Below are positions 53,390 through 61,801 of a DNA stretch of 64,000 bases, piece by piece; position 1 is the stretch's first letter, and the number at the start of each line of letters is the position of its first letter. The notes under the pieces are model-generated. The model was not told where the DNA came from and ran no database searches. It saw only the letters and a program-made list of their open reading frames with translations. The DNA comes from Rummeliibacillus stabekisii. Its GTDB lineage: Bacteria > Bacillota > Bacilli > Bacillales_A > Planococcaceae. The stretch lies in assembly GCF_007988965.1 (NCBI RefSeq), contig NZ_BJVD01000008.1, positions 1 through 64,000 of the forward strand. The letters are read 5' to 3'. The translations under genes were made by a program, and so were the position numbers.

Positions 53390-55138
53390 TTATTTTGTTA
53401 GGTATGGGGCTTTTCTTGAAAGAATTACCTCTTTAAGTGATTCTAATTTTTCAATCACAGTTTGCGAACAAGCTTCCAATTCAGCTAAATATTTTTCTGC
53501 AAGTTGATTCTTGTTAGCGTTATAAGCATTTATGGCCAATTTTGCGATTTCATGTACTTGTTCATGTGGTATTTTTAATTCCTTAAATGCAGGTTCATCT
53601 CCAAGCAATTCTCTGCCCATTCCATCATACCATTCACCAAGCCGTGATTCTTTGTGCGTTCCAATATCCTCGACGCTCAATTGTTCAAAACCGCTAAGTA
53701 GATTGTAGATACGCCAACGCCAGAGCAGATGATCGGTAATAGCTAGTGATATCACATCTTCTTGGCTGATAATAAAGTTCTTTGAAATGGTATTTGTACG
53801 ATAATCAATAATCATTTTGCTAAGTGTATAAATGATTTCTCCCGTTGTGTGGGATAATTCTTTGCTTTTCACAGCATGCTCAGCAATATTGCGTATCCTG
53901 TCTACGATTTCATTAGCAGCGGTAGCTTGCTGCTTAGAGGCTGAAGCGACATCTTCGATATTTTCACCTTGATCTTGTAGGTTTTCATTCAAAGCAGCTA
54001 ATGTCTTTGTAATGCCTGTTGCTTCAAGGGAGCCAATATGTAAATCTTCTGCTGATTTAGTTGTTAATTCATTAATCTTTTTTGTAGTAATTAAGAGCTT
54101 TTGAATGTCTTCATGCACAGACTTAACAGAGATCTTTGTATGATCTGCCAGTTTTCTTACTTCCTCTGCTACAATGGCAAAACCTTTACCAGCCTCTCCT
54201 GCTCTTGCGGCTTCAATCGATGCATTTAATGCAAGTAGGTTTGTCTGTTCCGCTAGGTCTTGAATAAATTTTACCAGCTGAGAGACATTATTGACTGTAC
54301 TAACCAAATCTGAGACATGTTCATTAACGCTTCCTTGACCTTCATCTGTTACTGCTAGCAACTCTTGTACTGATTGTAACGAGCTAATACCTTTATTCAA
54401 TTCCTTCAATGCTGTTTGCGTGTCATAGGTGATGTGTTGGATAGATGAAGATGCTTCTTCTATACCCGCTTCTAATTGTTCCATCGCTTCATTTACAACC
54501 ATGACGTTTTGCATTTGAATTTCTTGAAAATCCCTCAAATCCTTAATCTGATCAAGCCTAGTATTATAGGAAATAATCTCGCCTAATCCATCTACAATAG
54601 AGTTTGCTTGTATTTCTATATAGGTCTCAACAATGATTTGCTGGTCTATACTTACTAACGTTTCATAAGCTAAAAGGACATCCATTGCCTTTTCAATGTC
54701 TCGGCTATACTTTTTAATAATCAGTGGAATAATCATTTGATTGATATAGGTATATGCTGAAATCATCCAATCTGGCAATACACCAATTTTCGCATGTGTA
54801 TGCGCGATTTTACGGCGATCAAAAATATATTGTAAATCCAAGTCGTCCTGGAAAAGGCTACGGAAGTGCCGGTCAAAGGTTATTTTTAGACGATCAACAT
54901 GTGAATACGTATCGATTATTTCTTTAAACTCTGGAATAGCCATTAAATGTTCGTAGAAGCTCGTCAAGATTTTTTCGTGATGTTCAATATACAGGTCGCA
55001 TAAATCTTTTACCGCTTCCCTCCTAATAGAGGAAAGTCCCAAAAAATCAAGTTTGCGCTGAAATCTTTCATTGGCGACAAGATCGGTACCAGGTGTGGAA
55101 GAGAAATATTGATAGTGTTTTTTTAACTTTGGAAACAT
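53390..55138 (-). CDS. hemAT: Globin-coupled chemotaxis receptor HemAT with C-terminal CZB-like domain
   Basis: This 582-residue soluble receptor has an N-terminal sensor globin (about 20-185) that binds haem and O2; the proximal His is probably His115 in [13 protein letters not shown] cytosolic MCP signalling domain follows (about 230-450), with the hairpin tip [20 protein letters not shown]. The last 110 residues match a chemoreceptor zinc-binding (CZB) domain: [19 protein letters not shown] and HEQVHEIA. The usual zinc-ligand Cys before RLGEW is Ser here. B. subtilis HemAT ends after the MCP domain. GAAGGAGG precedes the ATG at 55138. It lacks membrane segments. Confidence 0.87.
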   Translation of the reverse strand: MFPKLKKHYQYFSSTPGTDLVANERFQRKLDFLGLSSIRREAVKDLCDLYIEHHEKILTSFYEHLMAIPEFKEIIDTYSHVDRLKITFDRHFRSLFQDDLDLQYIFDRRKIAHTHAKIGVLPDWMISAYTYINQMIIPLIIKKYSRDIEKAMDVLLAYETLVSIDQQIIVETYIEIQANSIVDGLGEIISYNTRLDQIKDLRDFQEIQMQNVMVVNEAMEQLEAGIEEASSSIQHITYDTQTALKELNKGISSLQSVQELLAVTDEGQGSVNEHVSDLVSTVNNVSQLVKFIQDLAEQTNLLALNASIEAARAGEAGKGFAIVAEEVRKLADHTKISVKSVHEDIQKLLITTKKINELTTKSAEDLHIGSLEATGITKTLAALNENLQDQGENIEDVASASKQQATAANEIVDRIRNIAEHAVKSKELSHTTGEIIYTLSKMIIDYRTNTISKNFIISQEDVISLAITDHLLWRWRIYNLLSGFEQLSVEDIGTHKESRLGEWYDGMGRELLGDEPAFKELKIPHEQVHEIAKLAINAYNANKNQLAEKYLAELEACSQTVIEKLESLKEVILSRKAPYLTK

Positions 55139-55312
55139 AAGATGATCCTCCTTCGTTTTCAGCAACACACCCTATATATTTATTCAAAAGCAACAAGAAA
55201 TTATGTCTATAGGGAACGTATTCCCCTTATTATAATGGAGTTCTAACCACTTTAATACAACTTTATATCTAGTTTTTTTACACTATTTACATAGTGTTTT
55301 AGGTAACAATCA

Positions 55313-55344
55313 TTAAAAAAGGAGCCATTTTTAATGGCTCCCTA
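55313..55344 (-). terminator. Terminator after the small membrane-protein gene
   Basis: GGGAGCCATT pairs with AATGGCTCC around AAA and is followed by six Ts on the minus strand. Confidence 0.85.
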
Positions 55345-55357
55345 CTTAAAATCATAT

Positions 55358-55546
55358 TTATGATGCAAAAAACATAACTGTTGGAACAAAAGATAAAACA
55401 AAGAATAAAGCATACCAGCCAGAGACTCTTTTCAATGAAAAGCTACGTCTCTTTTTCTCCGCGTAAAACGCATCGAAGAATACTGCGCAAACCAACGGAA
55501 TGCTCATGCAATATACGGCTATTAGGATAAGATCATTAAAATTCAT
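55358..55546 (-). CDS. Small two-helix membrane protein, 62 residues
   Basis: This protein has two hydrophobic segments (about residues 5-25 and 42-61) joined by a basic loop with AEKKRRSFSLKR, so both ends are probably outside. AAAGGGGGA lies before the ATG. It has its own terminator. No family is recognised. It lies 220 bases upstream of hemAT on the same strand, but the terminator separates them. Confidence 0.6.
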   Translation of the reverse strand: MNFNDLILIAVYCMSIPLVCAVFFDAFYAEKKRRSFSLKRVSGWYALFFVLSFVPTVMFFAS

Positions 55547-55801
55547 TTTGGCATCCCCCTTTAATTTAAACGTTCAATTGTGACAACTTTATGTCTATAT
55601 AATACGCCAGTCGGACACAAAATGTCAACAATTCATTCACAAATTGGACAAATTTATTTTCCCAAGGACTTATTTATAGAATAAGTCCCCAAAAACAGCA
55701 ATTAATACGCAAAAAAGCAGGCCTGCCTTAACTAAGGTTAGCATTCATTTTTATAAATAATTATAATTTGATTAACAAATAGAAAGTGAGGAGATGATGT
55801 A

Positions 55802-56332
55802 ATGATTATAATGATAAATGGAGCATTTGGTGTGGGTAAGACCACTATTGCAAATACGCTTCAAAACGAAATTGAAAATAGTATGATATATGACCCTGAA
55901 GAGATAGGTTATATGTTAAGAAATGTTATTCCTATTGATATAAAAAGAACAGAATCCACTACAGGAGACTTTCAAGATTTAGAATTATGGAAAGAGTTAA
56001 CTGTTGATGTGGCAAAAAGGTTAATTACAAAATATAAGATCAATCTAATCGTGCCAATGACGATTAGGAAAATAGAATACTTTCATTTCATTTATAACGG
56101 ATTTAAAAGTATTGATGATCAAACCCATCACTTTTGCTTGAGTGCAAGTAAAGAGACAATTTACGAAAGGTTAAGATTACGTGGAGAGGAAGAAGGCAAC
56201 TGGTGTTTTCAACAAACCGATAAATGTTTAGAGGCCTACAATCAATATGATTTTGGAGAGTATATAGATACTGAAAAGAATAGTATCATTGAAATCATTC
56301 AAGAAATAAAAGAAAAGTTAAGCCTTTTTTAA
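55802..56332 (+). CDS. TmrB-like P-loop ATPase
   Basis: This 176-residue protein resembles B. subtilis TmrB, an ATP-binding protein that gives tunicamycin resistance. Walker A is GAFGVGKT (residues 7-14) after MIIMIN. The blocks YDPEEIGYMLRN, LIVPMTIRKIEYF and HHFCLSASKETIYERLRLR match TmrB in order. It is shorter than TmrB at the C-terminus by about 20 residues, where TmrB has an amphipathic membrane-binding helix. GAGGAGATG-type sequence precedes the ATG. Resistance in this organism is not shown. Confidence 0.78.
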   Translation: MIIMINGAFGVGKTTIANTLQNEIENSMIYDPEEIGYMLRNVIPIDIKRTESTTGDFQDLELWKELTVDVAKRLITKYKINLIVPMTIRKIEYFHFIYNGFKSIDDQTHHFCLSASKETIYERLRLRGEEEGNWCFQQTDKCLEAYNQYDFGEYIDTEKNSIIEIIQEIKEKLSLF

Positions 56333-56821
56333 ACTAAATTATTTCTAATTAACTAGTAATATGTTTATACAATACATACAAATAATTTTCCAAATGAAAG
56401 TGTGAGAATACCGGTATATACAGACAATTTATTAACCTGTACACCTACATTCTATTTATCATTCCTATACTAAGGGGTTTTATTTGAAAACGATCTTCAA
56501 CAATCATAATCCAATTGAATATATTAAAGGTTTGTTTGACAAAACAAGCCTTTTCTTTTTGTTTAAAGAATACTTCAATAATTTAATATCATTGAAAATG
56601 AAAATTCTCTGTATTACTATATATCATAGTAATCTTATAAGAATAATTAAAATGCAGGTGTAGATACAGAATCAATTTCAATAAATGGATGGCCTTTTGT
56701 CCTGTGAGATGAATTGACATTATGAATGATTAAAAATATCACATTTCGTTAATACACTATTGTAAAGGTTTTTAAAATGGATTTAGAAGAATTGAAAATG
56801 GTATTGAAAGGTGGCTTTAGA
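56333..56821 (+). other. Intergenic stretch with terminator and cysK promoter
   Basis: A terminator at 56526-56560 (AAGGTTTGTTT pairing with AAACAAGCCTT, then Ts) ends the TmrB-like transcript. A likely cysK promoter is TTGACA (56714-56719), 17 bases, TATCAC (56737-56742). The rest is AT-rich, without a gene or T-box that I can see. Confidence 0.5.
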
Positions 56822-57745
56822 ATGAACTACTATCATTCTATTCTTGACTTAGTCGGAAAAACTCCAATCGTTAAGTTGAATAAAATTCCCGAAGCAACTG
56901 GAGCAGAAGTCTTTATTAAATTAGAGTCTTTTAATCCTGGAGGGAGCGTAAAAGACCGTGCAGCTCTCAATATGATTACAAGAGCTGAAAAAGAAGGAAA
57001 ACTCATTCCTGGTAAGAGCACAATCATTGAGCCGACGTCAGGAAATACAGGAATTGGTCTTGCTATGGTGTGTGCAGTAAAAGGTTACCCCTGCATCATT
57101 ACGATGCCTGATAATGCAACAAAGGAACGTATTAAAATTATGAAAGCATATGGTGCGGAGGTTCATTTGACTCCATCCGAATTTCGGATGCAAGGTTCTA
57201 TCGATGAGGCTATACGTCTCTCAAAAGACATTCCAGATAGCTTCATTCCTATGCAATTTGATAACCAAGCTAATGCGGATGCCCATCGTAAAACAACTGC
57301 TGTGGAAATCCTAGATACATTTGATGGTTCATTGGATGCCTTTGTCTTAACAGCAGGTACAGGTGGCACAGTAACTGGCACAGGTGAAGAGCTAAAAAAA
57401 CAGTTGCCTGATTTAAAAATCTATGTAGTAGAGCCAGCGGGTTCACCAGTTCTTTCTGGCGGCCAACCTGGACCGCATAAAATTCCTGGCACAGGCCCTG
57501 GGTTTGTCCCTTCTATTTTAAACCGAGATATCTATGATGAAATTCTTCATATTGAAGATGAAGATGCTACAGTCATGGCACGCCGCCTTGCAGCGGAAGA
57601 AGGTATTTTTGTTGGCGCTTCAGGTGCTGCTTCAGCCTTTATGGCAGTTCAAGTAGCTAAAAAGCTGCCACCTAATGCTAAAGTGCTTTGCATTGCACCA
57701 GACACAGGCGAGCGTTATTTATCATCCGATTTATTTGAAGACTAA
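56822..57745 (+). CDS. cysK: Cysteine synthase A (O-acetylserine sulfhydrylase)
   Basis: This PLP enzyme makes cysteine from O-acetylserine and sulfide. From the ATG at 56822 (AAAGGTGG in front) it has 307 residues. The PLP lysine is Lys44 in NPGGSVKDRAA. The substrate loop is PTSGNTGIG and the phosphate-binding loop TAGTGGTVTGTG. The ending PDTGERYLSSDLF is typical of CysK. The longer frame to 56777 lacks a ribosome site. It stands alone; an amino-acid ABC operon 1 kb downstream could supply cystine, which is speculation. Confidence 0.95.
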   Translation: MNYYHSILDLVGKTPIVKLNKIPEATGAEVFIKLESFNPGGSVKDRAALNMITRAEKEGKLIPGKSTIIEPTSGNTGIGLAMVCAVKGYPCIITMPDNATKERIKIMKAYGAEVHLTPSEFRMQGSIDEAIRLSKDIPDSFIPMQFDNQANADAHRKTTAVEILDTFDGSLDAFVLTAGTGGTVTGTGEELKKQLPDLKIYVVEPAGSPVLSGGQPGPHKIPGTGPGFVPSILNRDIYDEILHIEDEDATVMARRLAAEEGIFVGASGAASAFMAVQVAKKLPPNAKVLCIAPDTGERYLSSDLFED

Positions 57746-57750
57746 TAATC

Positions 57751-57785
57751 AAAAACCCAAGAATCAAGTATTCTTGGGTTTTTCA
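57751..57785. terminator. Terminator after cysK
   Basis: AAAACCCAAGAAT pairs with ATTCTTGGGTTTT around CAAGT. Confidence 0.88.
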
Positions 57786-57806
57786 ATCTCTTTATTTCTT
57801 GCCTTC

Positions 57807-58577
57807 CTATGCACTTCTCGATTCTGCTAACTTCAATAAATAGTATTGCTCCTCCTTTGCCATATGTTCTGCCATGGGTGCTGTAAAGCTGCTTAATACT
57901 TCTGCACTTAGCTCGTGTTCCTCTAACTCTAGCAAAAATGTTTTAAACAAATTCATTTCAACGTCTACTTCATTATTAAATCGTTTCAACGCTGGGAAAG
58001 AATCTATATTAGCCTGTAAAAAAGTAGTTAACTCCACTGCCTTTAAATAAAACTGTTCAAAATGCTGAGTGAACAAATGGCTTTTTTCTTTTAGCCTCTT
58101 TTCCACTCCATCCATATTATCGTTTATTGTTCCCGCATGCCCATAAGCATCTCTCAACCATAATAAGTGATGGTGCAACTCATGAAAAATGGGCGGAACT
58201 TCTCCTTTTTCTAAATAACCCAAAACATTCTGGTACTCTTCTAGCTCCAGCACCATATGTCCAATAAACGAAGGGGTTAAATGAATTGTGATCTTGCCTT
58301 CTAACTGACGTCTAATTATATCGAATTTGAATTGCTTTAATTGCTCTGCTGCTTCATTGGCCTCACTTGCAAAGCTTGGCGCACTTGCAATATCTAATGT
58401 CTTTACTTTTCCATGAAGCTCCTTAAAACGCTTGATAAAACCTTTTGCCTTCTCAATCGCTTCTTTTTCAGATTCATATAACGAGTCACGAATAAATTGA
58501 CCATGATTCATTAGGATTTCTAGCCAAAAGTCATGTTCATACACTGCACTTTTTAAATAATCAGCGACCTCTATCAC
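57807..58577 (-). CDS. DUF2935 family protein
   Basis: This 256-residue helical protein contains two DUF2935 halves, each a four-helix bundle with a His/Glu pattern like ferritin- or hemerythrin-type metal sites: EHDFWLEILMNHGQFIRD near the N-terminus, then ELEEYQNVL, FHELHHHLLWLRDAYGHA and a final AEHMAKEEQYYL. It is cytosolic, with no signal peptide. The function is unknown; the metal-site reading is inference. It has no operon partner. Confidence 0.8.
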   Translation of the reverse strand: MIEVADYLKSAVYEHDFWLEILMNHGQFIRDSLYESEKEAIEKAKGFIKRFKELHGKVKTLDIASAPSFASEANEAAEQLKQFKFDIIRRQLEGKITIHLTPSFIGHMVLELEEYQNVLGYLEKGEVPPIFHELHHHLLWLRDAYGHAGTINDNMDGVEKRLKEKSHLFTQHFEQFYLKAVELTTFLQANIDSFPALKRFNNEVDVEMNLFKTFLLELEEHELSAEVLSSFTAPMAEHMAKEEQYYLLKLAESRSA

Positions 58578-58683
58578 TCCTTCAAAATCACTCTACCCTC
58601 AGTCTATTGTGATGAAGGATTGTACTATGTATAAATTTATACAATTTTTTTACTAAGCTCTTAAAAACAATCTAAAAAAATAT

Positions 58684-58741
58684 TTTACTCAAAAACAAAA
58701 GGATGTTATAATTTTATCGTGTTAGCATACTAGTGTACTAA
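58684..58741 (+). promoter_or_regulatory. Promoter and operator-like dyad of the amino-acid ABC operon
   Basis: TTTACT (58684-58689), a 17-base spacer and a perfect TATAAT (58707-58712) form the promoter. A dyad centred on ACTAGT, TTAGCATACTAGTGTACTAA (58722-58741), with 16 of 20 positions symmetrical, lies just downstream of the start of transcription, where a repressor would block it. Confidence 0.6.
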
Positions 58742-58778
58742 AGTGTAAATAAAATCTATTAAGCAAGGGGTCTGAAAT

Positions 58779-59552
58779 ATGAAACGTTTATCCATGCTTT
58801 TCCTTACATCCATTATGCTGCTAGGCATACTTGCTGGATGTTCCAGCAAATCAAGTTCTGATTCAAAAACATTGACCATCGGTGTAGATGACTCATTCGC
58901 GCCAATGGGCTTTCGAGATAAAGATAATAACTTAGTAGGCTTTGATATCGACTATGCAAAAGCTGCTGCGAAGAAAATGGGCTATAAAGTAGATATTCAG
59001 CCTATTGAATGGAAAGCGAAAGAATCCGAATTAAATAGCGGACGTATTGACTTAATCTGGAATGGTTATACCATTACGGACGAAAGAAAGAAAAAAGTAG
59101 ACTTTTCTAAACCTTATCTAAAAAATGCGCAAGTCGTTGCAACGCTAGCTAAAACAGACCTTTCTTCATTAAAAGATTTAAAGGGCAAAATCGTCGGTCT
59201 GCAAGCTCAATCTTCTGCTGCGGACGCTTTAGATGCGAGCCCTGTTAAAGCTACTCTCAAAAGTACTAGTGAGTATGCAAATAATGTAATGGCATTAAAT
59301 GATCTGAAAAGCGGTCGAACAGATGCCGTGATTATTGATGAAGTGGTAATTGATTATTATATGGCCAAAGATCCTGACACATTTAAAGTATTAGATGAAT
59401 CGCTATCACCTGAAGAATATGGTATCGGTGTGAAAAAAGGCAATGAAAAACTGTTAAATAAACTTCAAAAGGCTTTAGACAGTATGAACGAAGACGGTAC
59501 TGCGAAGAAAATTTCAAACAAATGGTTCGGCGAGGACAAGGTATTAAAGTAA
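58779..59552 (+). CDS. Polar amino-acid ABC transporter binding lipoprotein
   Basis: This 257-residue solute-binding family 3 protein has a lipobox ILAGC (Cys about 21) and a Ser-rich linker. The amino-acid contact blocks are DDSFAPMGFRDKDNNLVGFD, RIDLIWNGYTITDERKKKVDFS and GRTDAVIIDEVVIDYYM. It leads an operon with a permease and an ATPase. Cystine, glutamine and arginine carriers share this fold; the sequence alone does not choose. A small hairpin follows the stop codon and may lower expression of the downstream genes. Confidence 0.88.
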   Translation: MKRLSMLFLTSIMLLGILAGCSSKSSSDSKTLTIGVDDSFAPMGFRDKDNNLVGFDIDYAKAAAKKMGYKVDIQPIEWKAKESELNSGRIDLIWNGYTITDERKKKVDFSKPYLKNAQVVATLAKTDLSSLKDLKGKIVGLQAQSSAADALDASPVKATLKSTSEYANNVMALNDLKSGRTDAVIIDEVVIDYYMAKDPDTFKVLDESLSPEEYGIGVKKGNEKLLNKLQKALDSMNEDGTAKKISNKWFGEDKVLK

Positions 59553-59683
59553 CAATAATAAAGAAATGATTCTCCCTTTATTTTGAGGCTTGGGTGCCCA
59601 TTCCTTAAACATGCTATTCGTATAGGAAGAATTGCTTTCGCTGTGCGGACAATAGGCGCGCGAGCCTTATAGGAGGAAATGAC

Positions 59684-60343
59684 ATGAGTTTAGATTATAT
59701 CCTGACGATTCTAAAGCCAATGCTTCAAGGATCTCAAATGACGCTATTATTATTTATCATAGCCATTGTGCTATCCATTCCGCTTGGGTTTTTATTAACA
59801 TTAGCTGTCAACAGCAGCATCAAACTGCTTTCCTTATTAGCCCAAGCTTATATTTATATCATGCGGGGCACGCCGCTTTTGCTACAATTATTAATTATTT
59901 GTTTTGGTTTACCGATGATACCGGGAATCGGACAATATTTAGTATTAGACCGTTTTACTGCAGCGTGTATCGGATTCATCCTAAATTACGCGGCATACTT
60001 TGCAGAGATATTCCGAGGTGGTTTATTGGCTATCGATAAAGGCCAATATGAAGCAGCTCAAGTACTGGGCTTAAACAAGTTCCAAACTACAGTGCGTGTT
60101 ATTCTGCCACAAATGTTTCGTATTGCCATCCCATCGCTTGCAAATGAATCTGTGACATTAATTAAAGATACAGCTCTTTTATATGCAGTCGCTGTACCAG
60201 AATTATTACATTTTGCGGAAACAGCTGTAAATCGGGACTTCACTATTGTGCCATTCTTTATAGCTGGCATTATTTATTTAATCATGACACTAATCTTAAC
60301 ACTGCTTTTCAAGTGGATCGAGCGACGGTTTACATTTGAATAG
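59684..60343 (+). CDS. Polar amino-acid ABC transporter permease
   Basis: This 219-residue HisM/GlnP-type permease has five membrane segments. Family blocks are TLLLFIIAIVLSIPLGF, YIYIMRGTPLLLQL, NYAAYFAEIFRGGLLAIDKGQ and the docking loop EAAQVLGLNKFQT. AGGAGG precedes the ATG. The 131-base gap before it contains GC-rich structure after the binding-protein gene (GGCTTGGGTGCCC, later GGCGCGCGAGCC) but no gene. Confidence 0.9.
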   Translation: MSLDYILTILKPMLQGSQMTLLLFIIAIVLSIPLGFLLTLAVNSSIKLLSLLAQAYIYIMRGTPLLLQLLIICFGLPMIPGIGQYLVLDRFTAACIGFILNYAAYFAEIFRGGLLAIDKGQYEAAQVLGLNKFQTTVRVILPQMFRIAIPSLANESVTLIKDTALLYAVAVPELLHFAETAVNRDFTIVPFFIAGIIYLIMTLILTLLFKWIERRFTFE

Positions 60344-60358
60344 AGAGGAGCAATTGAT

Positions 60359-61105
60359 ATGGCAATAATGGAAGTGACCAATCTAAAGAAAACATTTGGC
60401 GATCTAGAAGTATTAAAAAGTATCACCTTTGATGTACAAAAAAACGAAGTGGTAGCCGTTATCGGTCCCTCTGGTTCAGGAAAAAGTACTATGCTCAGAA
60501 GCTTGGTGCACCTTGAAAAAATAGATGATGGCACTATCAATATTGATGGTGAATATCTCGTAAATAAAGGTGCTTATGCCTCACCTTCAGATTTAAAGAA
60601 AGCATCTACCAAAATGGGCATGGTGTTTCAACATTTCAATCTCTTTCCTCATTTAACGGTAAAGGAAAATTTAGAAATGGCACCTAAGCTTGTAAAGAAA
60701 GTATCTGCTCAAGAGCTTAGTCGTCACAGTATGGAATTGTTAGAAAAAGTAGGCATGGCAGATAAAGCATCTGCCTATCCCTCTAACCTTTCAGGCGGCC
60801 AAAAACAGCGTGTGGCGATCGCAAGAGCCCTCATGATGCAGCCGGACATTCTGTTGTTTGACGAACCAACGTCCGCACTAGACCCTGAGCTTACAGGAGA
60901 AGTGTTAAGCGTTATGAAAGAATTGGCTAAAGAGCAAATGACGATGATTGTGGTAACGCATGAAATGGGATTTGCACGTGAAGTCGCAAATCGTGTCCTC
61001 TTTATGGATCAAGGTGAAATCCTGGAGGCAGGCACACCCGAAGAAGTCTTTGACAACCCACAATTTGAACGGACAAAAGCATTTTTGCACCGGAATTTAA
61101 AATAA
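60359..61105 (+). CDS. Polar amino-acid ABC transporter ATPase
   Basis: This 248-residue ATPase drives the amino-acid transporter. Walker A is GPSGSGKST, the Q-loop [11 protein letters not shown], the signature [15 protein letters not shown], Walker [13 protein letters not shown] and the switch His VTHEMGFA. It starts 15 bases after the permease gene. It is the last gene of the three-gene operon and is followed by a strong terminator. Confidence 0.94.
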   Translation: MAIMEVTNLKKTFGDLEVLKSITFDVQKNEVVAVIGPSGSGKSTMLRSLVHLEKIDDGTINIDGEYLVNKGAYASPSDLKKASTKMGMVFQHFNLFPHLTVKENLEMAPKLVKKVSAQELSRHSMELLEKVGMADKASAYPSNLSGGQKQRVAIARALMMQPDILLFDEPTSALDPELTGEVLSVMKELAKEQMTMIVVTHEMGFAREVANRVLFMDQGEILEAGTPEEVFDNPQFERTKAFLHRNLK

Positions 61106-61112
61106 TCCATTT

Positions 61113-61152
61113 AAAAAGTTGGCCAACAAATAGTTGTGGCCAACTTTTTTTA
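61113..61152. terminator. Bidirectional terminator between the ABC operon and uspA
   Basis: AAAAAGTTGGCC pairs with GGCCAACTTTTT around a loop of about 14 bases. It abuts the stop codon of the converging uspA gene. Confidence 0.88.
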
Positions 61153-61605
61153 TTAATCTTCTAAGTATGGTGGATGGACAACGAGCACATCGCAGTTTGC
61201 AGTGCGGACAATCGCATTGGTAACACTACCGACTAAGAAGCGCTCTACCGCATTTAGTCCTGTTGCACCGCAAATAATTAAGTCAGCTTCCACTTGTTTA
61301 GCAATATCCCCTGTGATAGCTGTTTTAGGTGAGCCGTATTCAACCATTAAATTAACATCTGAAACGCCAGCCGTTTCTGCTTCTTTGTAGCCTTCTAATA
61401 GACTTTTAGCAAATTGTTCTGCATTTCTTTGTTCATCTGTTAGGTTATAAGAGTCTAATACAGCGTACGCTCTTGAATCAATGATATTCACCAAGTGTAG
61501 CTTAGCTTGGTTACGTTTAGCGATTTCAACGCCCTTTTTTAAGGCATACTCAGCTTCTTTAGAGCCATCAATACCTATAAGTATGTTTTTGTAATTTCCA
61601 ATCAT
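61153..61605 (-). CDS. Universal stress protein UspA
   Basis: This 150-residue Usp domain protein has the ATP-binding motif G-X2-G-X9-G-S in GATGLNAVERFLVGSV and the start ILIGIDGSKEAEYAL. It is probably a dimeric ATP-binding stress protein. GGGGGAAAATGA-type sequence precedes the ATG. It is monocistronic and divergent from the RNase J gene. Confidence 0.9.
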   Translation of the reverse strand: MIGNYKNILIGIDGSKEAEYALKKGVEIAKRNQAKLHLVNIIDSRAYAVLDSYNLTDEQRNAEQFAKSLLEGYKEAETAGVSDVNLMVEYGSPKTAITGDIAKQVEADLIICGATGLNAVERFLVGSVTNAIVRTANCDVLVVHPPYLED

Positions 61606-61801
61606 TTCATTTTCCCCCTTTTCTTTTTCAATTTATACCCTTTTTCAAGTTATTTCAAATCAGAGATAGAACAGCTCAGACGTTTTTTAGTATTTGTGTA
61701 TTTTTTAAAACATTTCACTCTATTCCATTTGCATAACTGCTTTTCTATTACGCCATACTAGGGATGAAGATAAGAAATCTGGCAAGAGGAGTGTTATACA
61801 G

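Noticed and set aside
55750-55767. Possible PerR box TTATAAATAATTATAA before the TmrB-like gene
   Set aside because: The spacing is one base too long compared with the Per box, and AT-rich DNA gives such matches by chance.
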